Source: Streptomyces flavochromogenes
Lineage (GTDB): Bacteria; Actinomycetota; Actinomycetes; Streptomycetales; Streptomycetaceae
NCBI RefSeq assembly: GCF_000717595.1
Contig: NZ_JNZO01000014.1
Location: 62,001-126,000, forward strand
Direction of reading: 5' to 3'
DNA length: 64,000 bases
Below, piece by piece: positions 53,833 through 63,466 of this stretch. The notes under the pieces are model-generated. The model had not been told where the DNA came from and searched no databases. It saw only the letters and a list, made by a program, of their open reading frames with translations. A program made the position numbers and the translations under genes. Within the stretch, counting starts at the first letter, position 1, and the number at the start of each line of letters is the position of its first letter.

Positions 53833-54453
53833 TCAGCGCGCGGCGGCGAGCCGGTGGAGGGTGGCGAGGACGTCGTCGAGCCATGCGAGCGTCATCCGCT
53901 CGTACGCGATGCCACCGCGCAGTACGACGTGCTGGAGCTCCCGGCCGGCGTCGAGCGGGCCGGAGGGGGCGGGCGACTCCTCGCCCGGTCCTGATCCCGC
54001 AGCCGGCCCCTGCGCCTGTCCCGGTCCCTGACCGGGTCCCGGGAAGTCGCGTTCCTCGCCGGCGAGGTAGTGGGCGAGGCGCTCGTTGTGCGCGCGCCGG
54101 TGCCGCTCGACCTCGTGGATCAGTGCGGCCGGGTCGTCGAAGGCCGCGCCCCGGATCTTCACGGCGAGGTCGTGCCGGATGCTCTCGGGCTCGATGGGTT
54201 CGTGGATCCAGCTGGACAGCACGGCCTGGCCCAGATCCGCGACGGTGTACTCCTTCTTGTCCGGACGGCCTTGCTGCGGCACGTCCCGGACGTCGACCCA
54301 GCCGTCGCTCTCCATCCGCTTGAGCACGCGGTAGATCTGCTGATGGCTGGCGGTCCAGAAGTACCCGATGGACCGCTCGAAGCGCCGGGCCAGCTCATAG
54401 CCGGATCCGGGCTTCTCGAGGAGGGAGACAAGAATCGCGTGTTCGATCGCCAC
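53833..54453 (-). CDS. PadR family transcriptional regulator
   Basis: 206 residues from GTG 54453. Winged helix: AILVSLLEKPGSGYELARRF, FWTASHQQIYRVLKRMESDG, DKKEYTVADLGQAVLSSWIH. A helical C-terminal part (IHEVERHRRAHNERLAHYLA, RELQHVVLRGGIAYERMTLA WLDDVL) interrupted by a Gly/Pro/Gln insert near 150-165. A TTG at 54474 could add 7 residues but lies inside the operator-like repeat. PadR proteins respond to phenolic acids or other small molecules; here the acyl-CoA dehydrogenase is the likely target. Confidence 0.92.
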   Translation of the reverse strand: MAIEHAILVSLLEKPGSGYELARRFERSIGYFWTASHQQIYRVLKRMESDGWVDVRDVPQQGRPDKKEYTVADLGQAVLSSWIHEPIEPESIRHDLAVKIRGAAFDDPAALIHEVERHRRAHNERLAHYLAGEERDFPGPGQGPGQAQGPAAGSGPGEESPAPSGPLDAGRELQHVVLRGGIAYERMTLAWLDDVLATLHRLAAAR

Positions 54454-54466
54454 ACCCGGAATCCTT

Positions 54467-54486
54467 CTATGCAACTCGTTGCATAG
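54467..54486. promoter_or_regulatory. Palindrome upstream of the PadR gene
   Basis: CTATGCAAC, two bases, GTTGCATAG: perfect 9-base arms, 14 bases upstream of the GTG start. PadR operators are dyads of this size with ATGN-type half sites, so autoregulation is likely. Confidence 0.75.
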
Positions 54487-54548
54487 GCAAGCGCGACCGC
54501 CCGGGTGAGACGCGGCTCACCCGGGCGGCGCGGAGACCCGGGCGAGGC

Positions 54549-55291
54549 CTACCGGGCCCCGTCCTCACGGCGGAGCATCGCCAGTCGGCTCGCCGTACGG
54601 TCCAGGTCGCGCAGGAGGCCCGAGTCCTGCGGCAGCCCGGCCAGCGGGTCGGCGCCGATCAGGAACAGGCGTGTGCCGCGGTCGCAGCAGACGTCCGCGA
54701 GGTCGGCGAAGCGCTGGCGTCCGTCCGGCGTGCACGAGGCCGGCGGGGGCACACCCTCCAGGACCAGGGTGCCGAAACGCTCGGCGAGCGCCAGGTAGTC
54801 GGGCAGCGCGGTGGCGCCCTCGCACAGCACGTCGAAGCCGAACCACACGAGGTCGGCGCGGGCGGCCCTGGCGGGCAGCTCGCGGTGGTGCACGGGCACG
54901 AGGACGGCCTCACCCGGCTGCGGCGCCTCCAGCCCCGGCTCGCCCCGCAGGGCATCGCCCCCTCCGCGAGGCAGGCCCCCTTCGCGAACCTCCGCGAGCC
55001 GTGAGCCGGCGCCGGGACACGCCGGAAGTCGGCCGGGCCGGACACGTCGAGGACGTCCATCCGTTCCCGGATCCGCTGGATCGTGGGCTCGAAGAGGTGG
55101 TGGTGGAGCGGGTCGGGCATCAGGCCGGCGGGCGGGTAGTTGGAGGGCTCCTGCGCCGGGGAGAGGGTGAAACCCCGCTGATCGGCGGCCTGTCGGAGAT
55201 GGCGTCGCATCGCCTCGCGCTGCTCGCGCAGGGTGTGGTTCACGTGCGGCGACGCCAGCAGCGGGCCCGCAGGCGCCGCCGTCGGGCTCAC
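54549..55291 (-). pseudogene. ZapE/AFG1-type ATPase remnant: internal deletion plus frameshift
   Basis: GTG 55291 (overlapping the GH15 stop, GTGA) starts MSPTAAPAGPLLASPHVNHT; QAADQRGFTLSPAQEP then jumps straight to SNYPPAGLMPDPLHHHLFEP. In AFG1/ZapE proteins about 130 residues holding Walker A and B separate these parts, so the ATPase core is gone. Further on, frame is lost in a run of five G (plus-strand C 54958-54962): restoring one G joins SRRFAKGACLAEGG to DALRGEPGLEAPQPGEAVLV and then VWFGFDVLCEGATALPDYLA to the stop at 54549. So it cannot make a functional ATPase. Confidence 0.78.
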
Positions 55292-57114
55292 GTGCGGTCG
55301 GCGGCCCTGTCGAGTTCCTCGTCGAGGGCCATCGCGGCGGTGATGAGGGCGAGGTGGGTGAACGCCTGTGGGAAGTTGCCGAGTTGTTCGCCGGTGCGGC
55401 CGATCTCCTCGGCGAAGAGGCCGACATGGTTGGCGTACGTGAGCATCTTGTCCATCGCGAAGCGGGCCTGGTCGAGTCGCCCGGCCCGGGCGAGGGCCTC
55501 CACGTAGAGGAAGCTGCAGAGCGAGAAGGTGCCTTCGGAGCCGCGCAGTCCGTCGGGGGACGCCTCGGGGTTGTAGCGGTAGACGAGGCTGTCGGTGACG
55601 AGTTCGCGGTCCATGGCGTCGAGCGTGGAGAGCCACGAGGGCGCCTTCGGCGAGATGAAGCCGACGAGCGGCATGAGCAGCAGGGACGCGTCGAGCACCT
55701 CGCTGTCGTAGTGCTGGACGAAGGCCTTGAGCTCCGGATTCCAGCCGCGTTCCATGACCTGGACCAGGATCGCGTCGCGCTGCGCGGTCCACCGCGGGAG
55801 GTCGGCGGGGCGCGCGTACTCGTTGGCGAGCCGGATGCCGCGGTCCAGGGCCACCCAGCACATCATCCGGCTGTACGTGAAGTCCTTGCGTCCGCCCCGT
55901 GTCTCCCAGATGCCCTCGTCGGGGCGGTCCCAGTTGTCGCAGAGCCAGTCGAGGAGCGCGGCGAACCCCTTCCACCCCTCGTAGCCGGCGAGTTCGGCCA
56001 GATCCTGTGAGTGGGTCATCGCGTAGGCGAACTCTCCGTAGATGTCGAGCTGGAGCTGGCCGGCGGCTCCGTTCCCGGCCCGTACGGGGTAGGAGTCGCG
56101 GTAGCCGGACAGGTGCGGCAGGACCTCCTCGGACAGGTGGGGGTCGCCGTCGACCCGGTACATGATCTGCATCGGCTCGCCGCCGGACGGGCGCGCGGCG
56201 TGGCCGCGGCCGCCGAGCCAGCGGCGGAAGGCGTCCGCCTCCTCGATGTACCCGAGGTCGAGCAGGACCCGCACCGAGAACGACGCGTCACGGATCCAGG
56301 TGTAGCGGTAGTCCCAGTTCCGCTCGCCGCCGATCTGCTCGGGGAGCCCCATGGTGGCCGCGGCGATCGGGGCGCCGGACGGGGCGTAGATGAGCAGCTT
56401 GAGCGTGATGGCCGAGCGGTTGACCATGCTCTGCCAGCGGCCCCGGTAGCGGCACCGGCGCATCCATCCGTGCCAGAAGACACGGGTCTCCTCCAGGGCC
56501 GTCTGCACGGCCTCCTCGGTGAGGGATTCGGGGGCGGTGGCTCCCGGGGCGGAGGTCTCCAGCACGATCCCGGCCGTCTGGCCGTGCCGGAGGGTGACGG
56601 TGGCGCGCACGTCCTGCCCGTCGGCCTCCAGGGGGACGCTGCTCCGCAGGTGGACGTCGAGGCCGGGGCCGTGGAAGGTGGCGGCGGCGTCGTCGAGCGC
56701 GAGGTTGTGCGGCGCGCGCCCGTAGTCGAAACGCGGCCGGCACGTGACGTCGAAGGTGAGGGTGCCGCGCACGACCCGCAGGGCCCGGACGAGGCGGTGC
56801 CGGTCGGTGGGTACGTCCGGGCGGTCGCTCACCGGCATGAAGTCGACCACCTCGCCCACCCCCTCCGGGGTGAGGAACCGGGTGATCAGGACGGCCGTGT
56901 CGGGCAGGTAGAGCTGGCGGACGGTGACGTCGTCGTGCGCGGGGGCGATGGTGAAGTGGCCCCCGCGCTCCTGGTCGAGCAGTGAGGCGAAGATGCTCGG
57001 GGAGTCGAACCGGGGCGCGCAGAACCAGTCGACGGCGCCGTCGGCGGAGATCAGGGCGGCGCTCTGCAGGTCGCCGATCAGACCGTGGTTGGCGATCGGG
57101 GGGTACTCGGGCAC
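55288..57114 (-). CDS. GH15 family trehalase/glucoamylase
   Basis: 608 residues, complete. N-terminal beta-sandwich domain MPEYPPIANHGLIGDLQSAA, DGAVDWFCAPRFDSPSIFAS; the (alpha/alpha)6 barrel has QIGGERNWDYRYTWIRDASF (~265), RPDEGIWETRGGRKDFTYSR (~400) and GTFSLCSFLYVEALARAGRL near the end. Closely similar in layout to actinobacterial GH15 trehalases, which split trehalose to glucose. Paralogue of the partial gene at 1-1264. No signal peptide. Its stop overlaps the start of the AFG1 remnant. Confidence 0.92.
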   Translation of the reverse strand: MPEYPPIANHGLIGDLQSAALISADGAVDWFCAPRFDSPSIFASLLDQERGGHFTIAPAHDDVTVRQLYLPDTAVLITRFLTPEGVGEVVDFMPVSDRPDVPTDRHRLVRALRVVRGTLTFDVTCRPRFDYGRAPHNLALDDAAATFHGPGLDVHLRSSVPLEADGQDVRATVTLRHGQTAGIVLETSAPGATAPESLTEEAVQTALEETRVFWHGWMRRCRYRGRWQSMVNRSAITLKLLIYAPSGAPIAAATMGLPEQIGGERNWDYRYTWIRDASFSVRVLLDLGYIEEADAFRRWLGGRGHAARPSGGEPMQIMYRVDGDPHLSEEVLPHLSGYRDSYPVRAGNGAAGQLQLDIYGEFAYAMTHSQDLAELAGYEGWKGFAALLDWLCDNWDRPDEGIWETRGGRKDFTYSRMMCWVALDRGIRLANEYARPADLPRWTAQRDAILVQVMERGWNPELKAFVQHYDSEVLDASLLLMPLVGFISPKAPSWLSTLDAMDRELVTDSLVYRYNPEASPDGLRGSEGTFSLCSFLYVEALARAGRLDQARFAMDKMLTYANHVGLFAEEIGRTGEQLGNFPQAFTHLALITAAMALDEELDRAADRT

Positions 57115-57404
57115 GAGCGACCTCGATTTCTCCCGCGGCTCCGGGCCTTCGGCGCCACTCCTCAGCGCCGCCTCGGTGCCCCTCCTCGGTCCACGGAACC
57201 GGCCGCCGGTCGCCTCGGCAACGCGGAGGGACCGACCGGGCGAACTCCGCCATGTCTCCGCAGGCCTCTGTGCGCACTCCCTTCCCCGCTGTCCGACCGG
57301 TCGGTATGTTGCCGGTGATGTCGCTCGCGCTGCCGACCGTGCTGTCGCCCGCGGTTCCCCCCTGTCGCGCTGCTCGCGACCGCCGAGTTCTCCTGGAGGA
57401 CGCC

Positions 57405-58568
57405 ATGCAAGAGACCCCGCCGACCGACGGGTACTGCGACCCCCGCTTCGCCGCCGTACGGGAGGCCTTCGAGGACAACTTCCGCACGAGGGAGGAGCTC
57501 GGGGCCGCCGTGACGGTCCAGCTCCACGGCGAGACCGTGGTCGACCTGTGGGCCGGCTGGGCGGACGCCGCCCGCACGCGCCCGTGGGAACGCGACACCG
57601 TGGTGAACGTATGGTCCACGACCAAGGGCGTGACGGCGCTCTGCGCCCATCTGCTCGCGGACCGGGGGCTGCTCGACCTGGACGCGCCCGTCGCGGTCTA
57701 CTGGCCCGAGTTCGCCGCCGCCGGCAAGGAGGGGCTTCCCGTACGCCACCTCCTCTCGCACCGTGCAGGGCTGTCCGGCCTGCGCGAGCCGCTCACGCTC
57801 GCCGAGTTCTACGACTGGGAGGTGACGACGGCACGGCTCGCGGCCACGGAGCCCTGGTGGGAGCCCGGCACACGGTCCGGCTACCACGCCATGACGTACG
57901 GCTTCCTGGTCGGCGAGGTGATCCGGCGCATCACGGGACGCCTGCCCGGAGCGTTCCTCCACGACGAGATCACGGGGCCCCTCGGTATCGACTTCACGAT
58001 CGGCCTGCCGGAGAAGGACGCGGCCCGGGCCGCCGAGCTCGTCCACCCCCGCGCTTCGCGCGCGAGCGAACAGGCGGCGGCATTCGCCCGGTTGGAACCC
58101 GCCGCGCAGGCCGCCCTGGCCAACCCGCTCGTCGGCGCCACCGAGGCCAACTCCCCCGCGTGGCGCGCCGCCGAGCTGCCCGCGGCCAACGGCCACGGGA
58201 CGGCGCGCGCGGTCGCCCGGCTGTACGGCTTCCTCGCCGGCCACGGCGAAGCCGACGACCACCGGCTCCTGTCCCCGGCGGCCGCCGAGAGGGCCCGTGA
58301 AGGACAGGGGGCCTGCCGGGACCTGGTTCTGGGCGCGGGCTTCGCCCACGACACGGAGTGCGCCCTCGGCCTCTGGCTGAGCGGCCCCCATGCCTCGTAC
58401 GGCCCGAACCCGCGCGCCTTCGGCCACGACGGCTTCGGCGGTTCCTGCGGCCTGGCGGACCCGGAGTCGGGGGTCTCCATGGGGTACGTGATGAACCGGA
58501 TGGGCCCGCACATCGCGGACGACCCCCGGAAGACGGCCCTGGTCGAGGCGGTGTACACGGCGCTCTGA
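57405..58568 (+). CDS. Serine hydrolase, EstB/beta-lactamase family
   Basis: 387 residues. Ser-x-x-Lys motif NVWSTTKGVTALCAHLLADR (~68), Tyr motif GYHAMTYGFLVGEVIRRITG (~163), and FGHDGFGGSCGLADPESGVS near 350 in place of the third motif. Matches cytoplasmic esterases with a class C beta-lactamase fold rather than secreted beta-lactamases; no signal peptide. ATG 57405 has TGGAGGA upstream. Divergent from the GH15 gene. Substrate unknown. Confidence 0.92.
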   Translation: MQETPPTDGYCDPRFAAVREAFEDNFRTREELGAAVTVQLHGETVVDLWAGWADAARTRPWERDTVVNVWSTTKGVTALCAHLLADRGLLDLDAPVAVYWPEFAAAGKEGLPVRHLLSHRAGLSGLREPLTLAEFYDWEVTTARLAATEPWWEPGTRSGYHAMTYGFLVGEVIRRITGRLPGAFLHDEITGPLGIDFTIGLPEKDAARAAELVHPRASRASEQAAAFARLEPAAQAALANPLVGATEANSPAWRAAELPAANGHGTARAVARLYGFLAGHGEADDHRLLSPAAAERAREGQGACRDLVLGAGFAHDTECALGLWLSGPHASYGPNPRAFGHDGFGGSCGLADPESGVSMGYVMNRMGPHIADDPRKTALVEAVYTAL

Positions 58569-59202
58569 CGCCGGGCTTCGACGGGAACCGGCCATCCCGC
58601 CGACCCGGACGGAGGGCACGATTCCGGCATTGAGGGGCGCCCGCGGCCGGACCACGAGCGCGCGGCCGCCCATCCCGTCGCCGCCGGAGCGCCCGCCCAG
58701 GCCCGCGCCGCCCGGCCGGAAGCACGGCCGCATCTGTGCGGGTGCTACTCCCCCGGCGAGCATCCGGCGTTCCGCTCGCCGGGGCACGGTGGCGATGGCG
58801 CGGGAGGCGCGGGATCGGGATGCGCCGAAGGGGCTGAACTGGGGAATCGGTACGACCTCTTCCGCTTTCCGTGCCGATCGGATCACCTTCGACTCGGAGC
58901 CGGACCAGGCCTCCTGAAAGGACATCAGTAAATTTCCGTAAGCATGTGCACACCCTCGCCCGGTCGCTCCCGCCACGACGCCCGTCAGGACCCGATGGGC
59001 ACCCCCCGACGCTTGAACCACATGAACGCGCGTAGATAGGCCGAAAGGCGTTCTTGCCGCCGGGCCGCCCGGATTCGAGGATTCCCCTGTCGAGATTGAC
59101 AGGTTCATGGCGAGCCGGACTGCCTCGCCGGAGATCCGTCCGCTCGGCGCCGAAGGGATCGCCCACCCAGCGGTTCCCCCCACTCCCCCACCGGAGGATC
59201 CA
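58569..59202. other. Long intergenic region before the protease gene
   Basis: 634 bases without a convincing gene. An open frame of 95 codons at 58630-58917 is low-complexity and lacks a ribosome site. The right half is less GC-rich and contains AGTAAATTTCCGTAAGCATG near 58930, a plausible part of the control region for the secreted protease. Confidence 0.5.
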
Positions 59203-60120
59203 GTGAACCTCAAGCGTCTGTCCCCCCTCGGCGGCGCGGCCAAGGGCGCACGGCTGATCGCCGTGGCCTCCGCCCTGCTCGCCGCCTCGGCGCTTGCCGT
59301 CCCCGCCTCGTCCGCCGCCACGACCGTGGAAGCCCGGGCCACCGCCGCCCAGCTCGCCGTCGCCGACCAGGCCGTACGCGGAGCCGACGTCCCCGGCACC
59401 GCGTGGTACACCGATCAGGCGACCGGAAAGATCGTCCTCACCGCGGACTCCACCGTCTCCGCCGCCGAGATCGCCAAGATCAAGAAGGCGGCGGGCGACC
59501 GCGCCGCCAGCCTGGAGATCAAGCGGACGCCCGGCACCTTCAACAAGCTCATCGCGGGCGGCCAGGCCATCTACGCGGGCGGCGGGCGCTGCTCGCTCGG
59601 CTTCAACGTCCGCAGCGGCTCCACCTACTACGCCCTGACGGCCGGTCACTGCACCAACATCGGCAGCACCTGGTACACCAACTCGTCCAACACCACGGTG
59701 CTCGGCACCCGGGCCGGCACCAGCTTCCCGACCAACGACTACGGCATCATCCGGCACTCCAACGCCTCCGCGGCGGACGGCCGCGTCTACCTCTACAACG
59801 GCACCTACCGCGACATCACCGGTGCGGGCAACGCGTCCGTCGGCCAGTCGGTGCAGCGCAGCGGCAGCACCACCGGCCTGCGCGGCGGAACGGTCACCGG
59901 CCTCAACGCGACCGTCAACTACGGCGGTGGCGACATCGTCTACGGCCTGATCCAGACCAACGTCTGCGCCGAGCCCGGCGACAGCGGCGGCGCGCTCTTC
60001 TCCGGCACGACGGCGCTCGGCCTGACCTCCGGCGGCAGCGGCAACTGCTCCAGCGGCGGCACGACGTTCTTCCAGCCGGTGACGGAGGCGCTGAGCGCGT
60101 ACGGCGTGAGCGTCTTCTAG
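59203..60120 (+). CDS. Streptogrisin-type secreted serine protease (S1E/alpha-lytic family)
   Basis: 305 residues from GTG 59203 (GGAGGA upstream). Signal peptide of about 38 residues ([21 protein letters not shown]), then a pro-domain to about 115 ([20 protein letters not shown]), and a chymotrypsin-fold protease beginning near [20 protein letters not shown]. Catalytic His149 (ALTAGHC), Asp179 (TNDYGII) and Ser261 (EPGDSGGAL); Cys pairs RCSL/GHC and NVCAEPG/GNCSSGG fit the family disulfides. Length equals streptogrisin B precursors. Exported by Sec or Tat, folds with its pro-region, and digests extracellular protein. Confidence 0.95.
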   Translation: MNLKRLSPLGGAAKGARLIAVASALLAASALAVPASSAATTVEARATAAQLAVADQAVRGADVPGTAWYTDQATGKIVLTADSTVSAAEIAKIKKAAGDRAASLEIKRTPGTFNKLIAGGQAIYAGGGRCSLGFNVRSGSTYYALTAGHCTNIGSTWYTNSSNTTVLGTRAGTSFPTNDYGIIRHSNASAADGRVYLYNGTYRDITGAGNASVGQSVQRSGSTTGLRGGTVTGLNATVNYGGGDIVYGLIQTNVCAEPGDSGGALFSGTTALGLTSGGSGNCSSGGTTFFQPVTEALSAYGVSVF

Positions 60121-60198
60121 CACCGGACGCACAGGCGGCTCCGCGATCCGCGCGGTCGGCGGCCTCCGGGGATCCACGAACCGCACGTCGTACGCACA

Positions 60199-60225
60199 GG
60201 CCGGCGGCCCTCAGGGCCGCCGGCC
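60199..60225. terminator. Bidirectional terminator
   Basis: GGCCGGCGGCCC, loop TCA, GGGCCGCCGGCC: 12-bp perfect stem between the convergent protease and MFS genes, 79 bases after the protease stop. Confidence 0.85.
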
Positions 60226-60345
60226 TCGTGACACTCGCGGAACCGCCGCGGCGGGCGGTGAAGACCGCGGGACCTCGCACTCATGGACTCCTGGTCGGTT
60301 GACACCCGCCCGGCAGTCGCCGCCCGGCGTCGGCAGGTGGCCGGC

Positions 60346-61737
60346 TCAGCGATCCAGTTCCTTGTGGACGGTCTCCGGCAGCCGGAGGTACACCGCCGAG
60401 GAGACGAGGCACAGGACGGCCACGTACCAGGGGAAGAGACCGGGGACGTCCCACTCCTTGAAGAGCGTGCCCACGTACGGTGCCGTGCCGCCGAAGAGCG
60501 CCACCGTCAGCGAGTAGGGGAAACCGATCCCCGCCGCCCGCACGCGCGCGGGGAACATCTCCGCGTTCACCGCGGCGGAGATCGAGGTGAAGCCGGTCAG
60601 CAGCACCATGCCCGCGCACTGCACCAGGAGGAGGGAGAGGAACGATCCGTCGAGCGCGCGCAGCAACGGCACACCGAGGACCGCGAATCCTATGCCGAAG
60701 AAGAGCAGGGACGGCTTGCGGCCGAAGCGGTCGGACAGCAGTCCGCCGACCGGTTGCAGCAGCGCGAAGAACGCCAGGGACAGGGTCCCGGCAAGCAGCG
60801 CGTCCGCCTTGTCGATGCCGGTGTTGAGCTCCGCGTACGTCGGCAGGTAGGAGGTCCACGTGTAGTACGCGAGGGTGCCGCCGGCCGTGATGCCGCCGAT
60901 CAGCAGCGAGGCGCGGGGGTGGTGGCGCAGGGCCTCGAAGAGCCCCGGGCGGGGAGCCTCGCGCTGGGCGACGCTCCGGGTCTCCTCGGCGCCCCGGCGG
61001 ATCCAGAGGCCGGCGAGGCTGAACACCGCTCCGAGCAGGAAGGGGATCCGCCAGCCCCAGTCGTTCATCCGGTCCTCACCGAGCCGACTGACCAGCAGGG
61101 CGACGATGCCGGAGGCGGCGAGCTGCCCGGCGGAGGTGGAGACGTACTGGAAGGAGGAGAACAGACCGCGCCTGCCGGGCCCCGCCGACTCGACGAGGAA
61201 GGTGGTCGAGGCCGCGAACTCCCCACCCACCGAAAGCCCTTGAAGAAGCCGGGCGATCACGAGCACGACGGGGGCGAGGACGCCTGCCGCGGCATACGTC
61301 GGGGTGAGACCGACCAGCAGGCTGCTGCCGCCCATGAGGAGGATCGTCGCGGTGAGGGCGGTCCGCCGTCCGCGCCGGTCGGCCAGCGTTCCCATGAGGA
61401 GTCCGCCGACGGGGCGCATGAAGAAGCCGACGGCGAAGACGGCGAAGGTCGACAGGAGGGGGACGAGGGAGTTCCCCGAGCTCTTGGGGAAGACCTGGTT
61501 CGCGAGGTAGGCGGCCAGGAAGGTGTACGCGTACCAGTCGTACCACTCCACCGCGTTGCCGACGGAGGCCGCGAGGAGCTGACGTAACGGGCGCCGGGAG
61601 GAGGGAGGTTGTGGCGGGGCCGCGGGATCGAAGGAGGTCGTCGCGGTGGCATGGGGAGGGGTGGCGCGCGGAGTGGCGGCATCGGGAGGCGTGGCATGGG
61701 GAGGGGCGTCGTGGTGCCCGGGAGGCGTGTCGGTCAT
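60346..61737 (-). CDS. MFS transporter, metabolite:H+ symporter (MHS) type
   Basis: 463 residues with 12 predicted helices. An N-terminal His/Pro/Ala-rich leader of 45 residues precedes LLAASVGNAVEWYDWYAYTF, the MHS hallmark of helix 1. GTLADRRGRRTALTATILLM is the loop 2-3 motif, RLLQGLSVGGEFAASTTFLV the helix 5 motif, and LLSDRFGRKPSLLFFGIGFA the second-half repeat. Related to KgtP, ShiA and ProP, so it imports an organic acid or osmolyte. ATG 61737 chosen; GTG 61743 possible. The GCS2 gene precedes it by 36 bases on the same strand, so they may share a transcript. Confidence 0.93.
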   Translation of the reverse strand: MTDTPPGHHDAPPHATPPDAATPRATPPHATATTSFDPAAPPQPPSSRRPLRQLLAASVGNAVEWYDWYAYTFLAAYLANQVFPKSSGNSLVPLLSTFAVFAVGFFMRPVGGLLMGTLADRRGRRTALTATILLMGGSSLLVGLTPTYAAAGVLAPVVLVIARLLQGLSVGGEFAASTTFLVESAGPGRRGLFSSFQYVSTSAGQLAASGIVALLVSRLGEDRMNDWGWRIPFLLGAVFSLAGLWIRRGAEETRSVAQREAPRPGLFEALRHHPRASLLIGGITAGGTLAYYTWTSYLPTYAELNTGIDKADALLAGTLSLAFFALLQPVGGLLSDRFGRKPSLLFFGIGFAVLGVPLLRALDGSFLSLLLVQCAGMVLLTGFTSISAAVNAEMFPARVRAAGIGFPYSLTVALFGGTAPYVGTLFKEWDVPGLFPWYVAVLCLVSSAVYLRLPETVHKELDR

Positions 61738-61773
61738 GATCACGCCCTGCCCCGGCTCACCCCGCCCTACGCT

Positions 61774-63255
61774 TCAGTCCACCGGCCAGGTGTGCGCCGG
61801 CGCGTTCAGATGCATGTACTCGATGTACTGCTGTGTCATCCGCCGCAGAGCCTGATGCCGGTCCGCGTGGTCGATGTCGTGGATGTGGTGGAACATCTCG
61901 GACTGCCACTGCGCGCCGTTGCGACCGCTGACGCAACGCTGCTCGATGACTCCGAGGAGGGGCTCCCGCCGGGACGCCTCCAGGCCCATCCGTTCGAGGC
62001 CGCGGTCCGCGAGCGGCAGCAGCCTTCGCAGGACCAGCTCGGTCACCGGGACCTCGCCCATCCCGGGCCAGTACACCTGCGCGTCGATGCCGTGGCGGGC
62101 GGCGGTGTGCAGATTGTCCTCCGCGGCCGCGAAGGACATCCGTGACCAGACCGGCCGGTCCTCGTCGACCAGCGCCCGGATCAGCCCGTAGTAGAGCGCG
62201 CCGTTCGCCAGTGTGTCGGCGACGGTGGGCCCGGCAGGGAGCACCCTGTTCTCGACACGGAGGTGCGGGACGCCGTCGACCACGTCGTAGACGGGACGGT
62301 TCCAGCGGTAGACGGTGCCGTTGTGGAGGGTGAGCTCGGACAGTCCCGGGGCTCCGCCCCCGTCGAGCGTCTCCTCCGGGTCCTCGTCGTCGCAGAGCGG
62401 CAGCAGGGCCGGGAAGTAGCGCGCGTTCTCCTCGAAGAGGTCGAAGACGGAGGTGATCCACCGCTCGCCGAACCACACCCGCGGCCGCACACCCTGCACC
62501 TTCAGCTCGTCGGGGCGGGTGTCGGTGGCCTGCTCGAAGAGGGGGATGCGCGTCTCGCGCCACAGCTCCTTGGAGAACAGGAACGGCGAGTTCGCCGCCA
62601 GTGCCACCTGCACGCCCGCCACGGCCTGGGCGGCGTTCCAGTAGTCCGCGAACTCGTCGGGCGACACCTGGAGGTGGAACTGGGTGCTGGTGCACGCCGC
62701 CTCCGGCGTGATCGTCTCCGCGTGGGTACGCAGCCGCTCCACGCCGTCCACGGAGATCAGCAGGTCCTCGCCGCGGGCGGCGAAGATCTGCTCGTTCAGC
62801 AGGTGGTAGCGGGGGTTCTCGGAGAGCGACGTGGGACCCGCGTCCTCCAGCTCCAGGGTCGGCAGGATGCCGATCATGACCAGATGCGCGCCGATCCCCG
62901 CCGCCTGCTGCTCGGCGTGGTTGAGCGCGTCACGGATCTCCTGCTCCCAGGAGTCGGGACCGCCGCCCGCGCTGAGCCGACGCGGTTCGAGATTGATCTC
63001 CAGATTGAACCGGCCCAGCTCGGTCGACCAGGCGGGATCCGCGATCGCCTCCAGGACGTCGGTGCTGCGCATGGCGGGTTCGCCGGCCGCGTCCACGACG
63101 TTCAGCTCGATCTCCAGACCGACCTGCGGCCGCTCGAAGTCGAACCGCGACTCGCGCAGCATCCGCGCGAACACGTCGAGGCACGTGTGCATCTTGTTCC
63201 GGAACCGGCGACGGTCTTCACGGGTGAACTCCTGCGCCGGAACATCACGTCCCAT
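61774..63255 (-). CDS. GCS2-type glutamate-cysteine ligase family protein
   Basis: 493 residues. RPQVGLEIELNVVDAAGEPA (metal-binding Glu pair), GRFNLEINLEPRRLSAGGGP, TSTQFHLQVSPDEFADYWNA and LANGALYYGLIRALVDEDRP follow the ATP-dependent carboxylate-amine ligase fold of plant/proteobacterial glutamate-cysteine ligases and YbdK. Forms a peptide-like bond from the glutamate gamma-carboxyl to an amine; cysteine as partner is not proven. ATG 63255. Upstream of and codirectional with the MHS transporter. Confidence 0.9.
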   Translation of the reverse strand: MGRDVPAQEFTREDRRRFRNKMHTCLDVFARMLRESRFDFERPQVGLEIELNVVDAAGEPAMRSTDVLEAIADPAWSTELGRFNLEINLEPRRLSAGGGPDSWEQEIRDALNHAEQQAAGIGAHLVMIGILPTLELEDAGPTSLSENPRYHLLNEQIFAARGEDLLISVDGVERLRTHAETITPEAACTSTQFHLQVSPDEFADYWNAAQAVAGVQVALAANSPFLFSKELWRETRIPLFEQATDTRPDELKVQGVRPRVWFGERWITSVFDLFEENARYFPALLPLCDDEDPEETLDGGGAPGLSELTLHNGTVYRWNRPVYDVVDGVPHLRVENRVLPAGPTVADTLANGALYYGLIRALVDEDRPVWSRMSFAAAEDNLHTAARHGIDAQVYWPGMGEVPVTELVLRRLLPLADRGLERMGLEASRREPLLGVIEQRCVSGRNGAQWQSEMFHHIHDIDHADRHQALRRMTQQYIEYMHLNAPAHTWPVD

Positions 63256-63466
63256 CGGGCCCTCCCGAGTCTGGTCGGCACGGACCTCCACCATCCAGCG
63301 TCCCACTCCCGGGGCCGGCCAACCACCGATGCGGATCGCAGGCGCGTGCCGGGCGCACCGGGCATGCGGGCTCCGGAAAGCCCTCGGTGCGTGTCGGTGC
63401 CCGGGCGTAGGCTTCATCACGCCGATGACGAAGCACGACAGCGTGACAGGACGAGGGCGGGGGCGC

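Noticed and set aside
58630..58917. 95-codon gene in the 58.6-59.2 kb gap
   Set aside because: No ribosome site, low-complexity Pro/Arg product, no recognisable domain.
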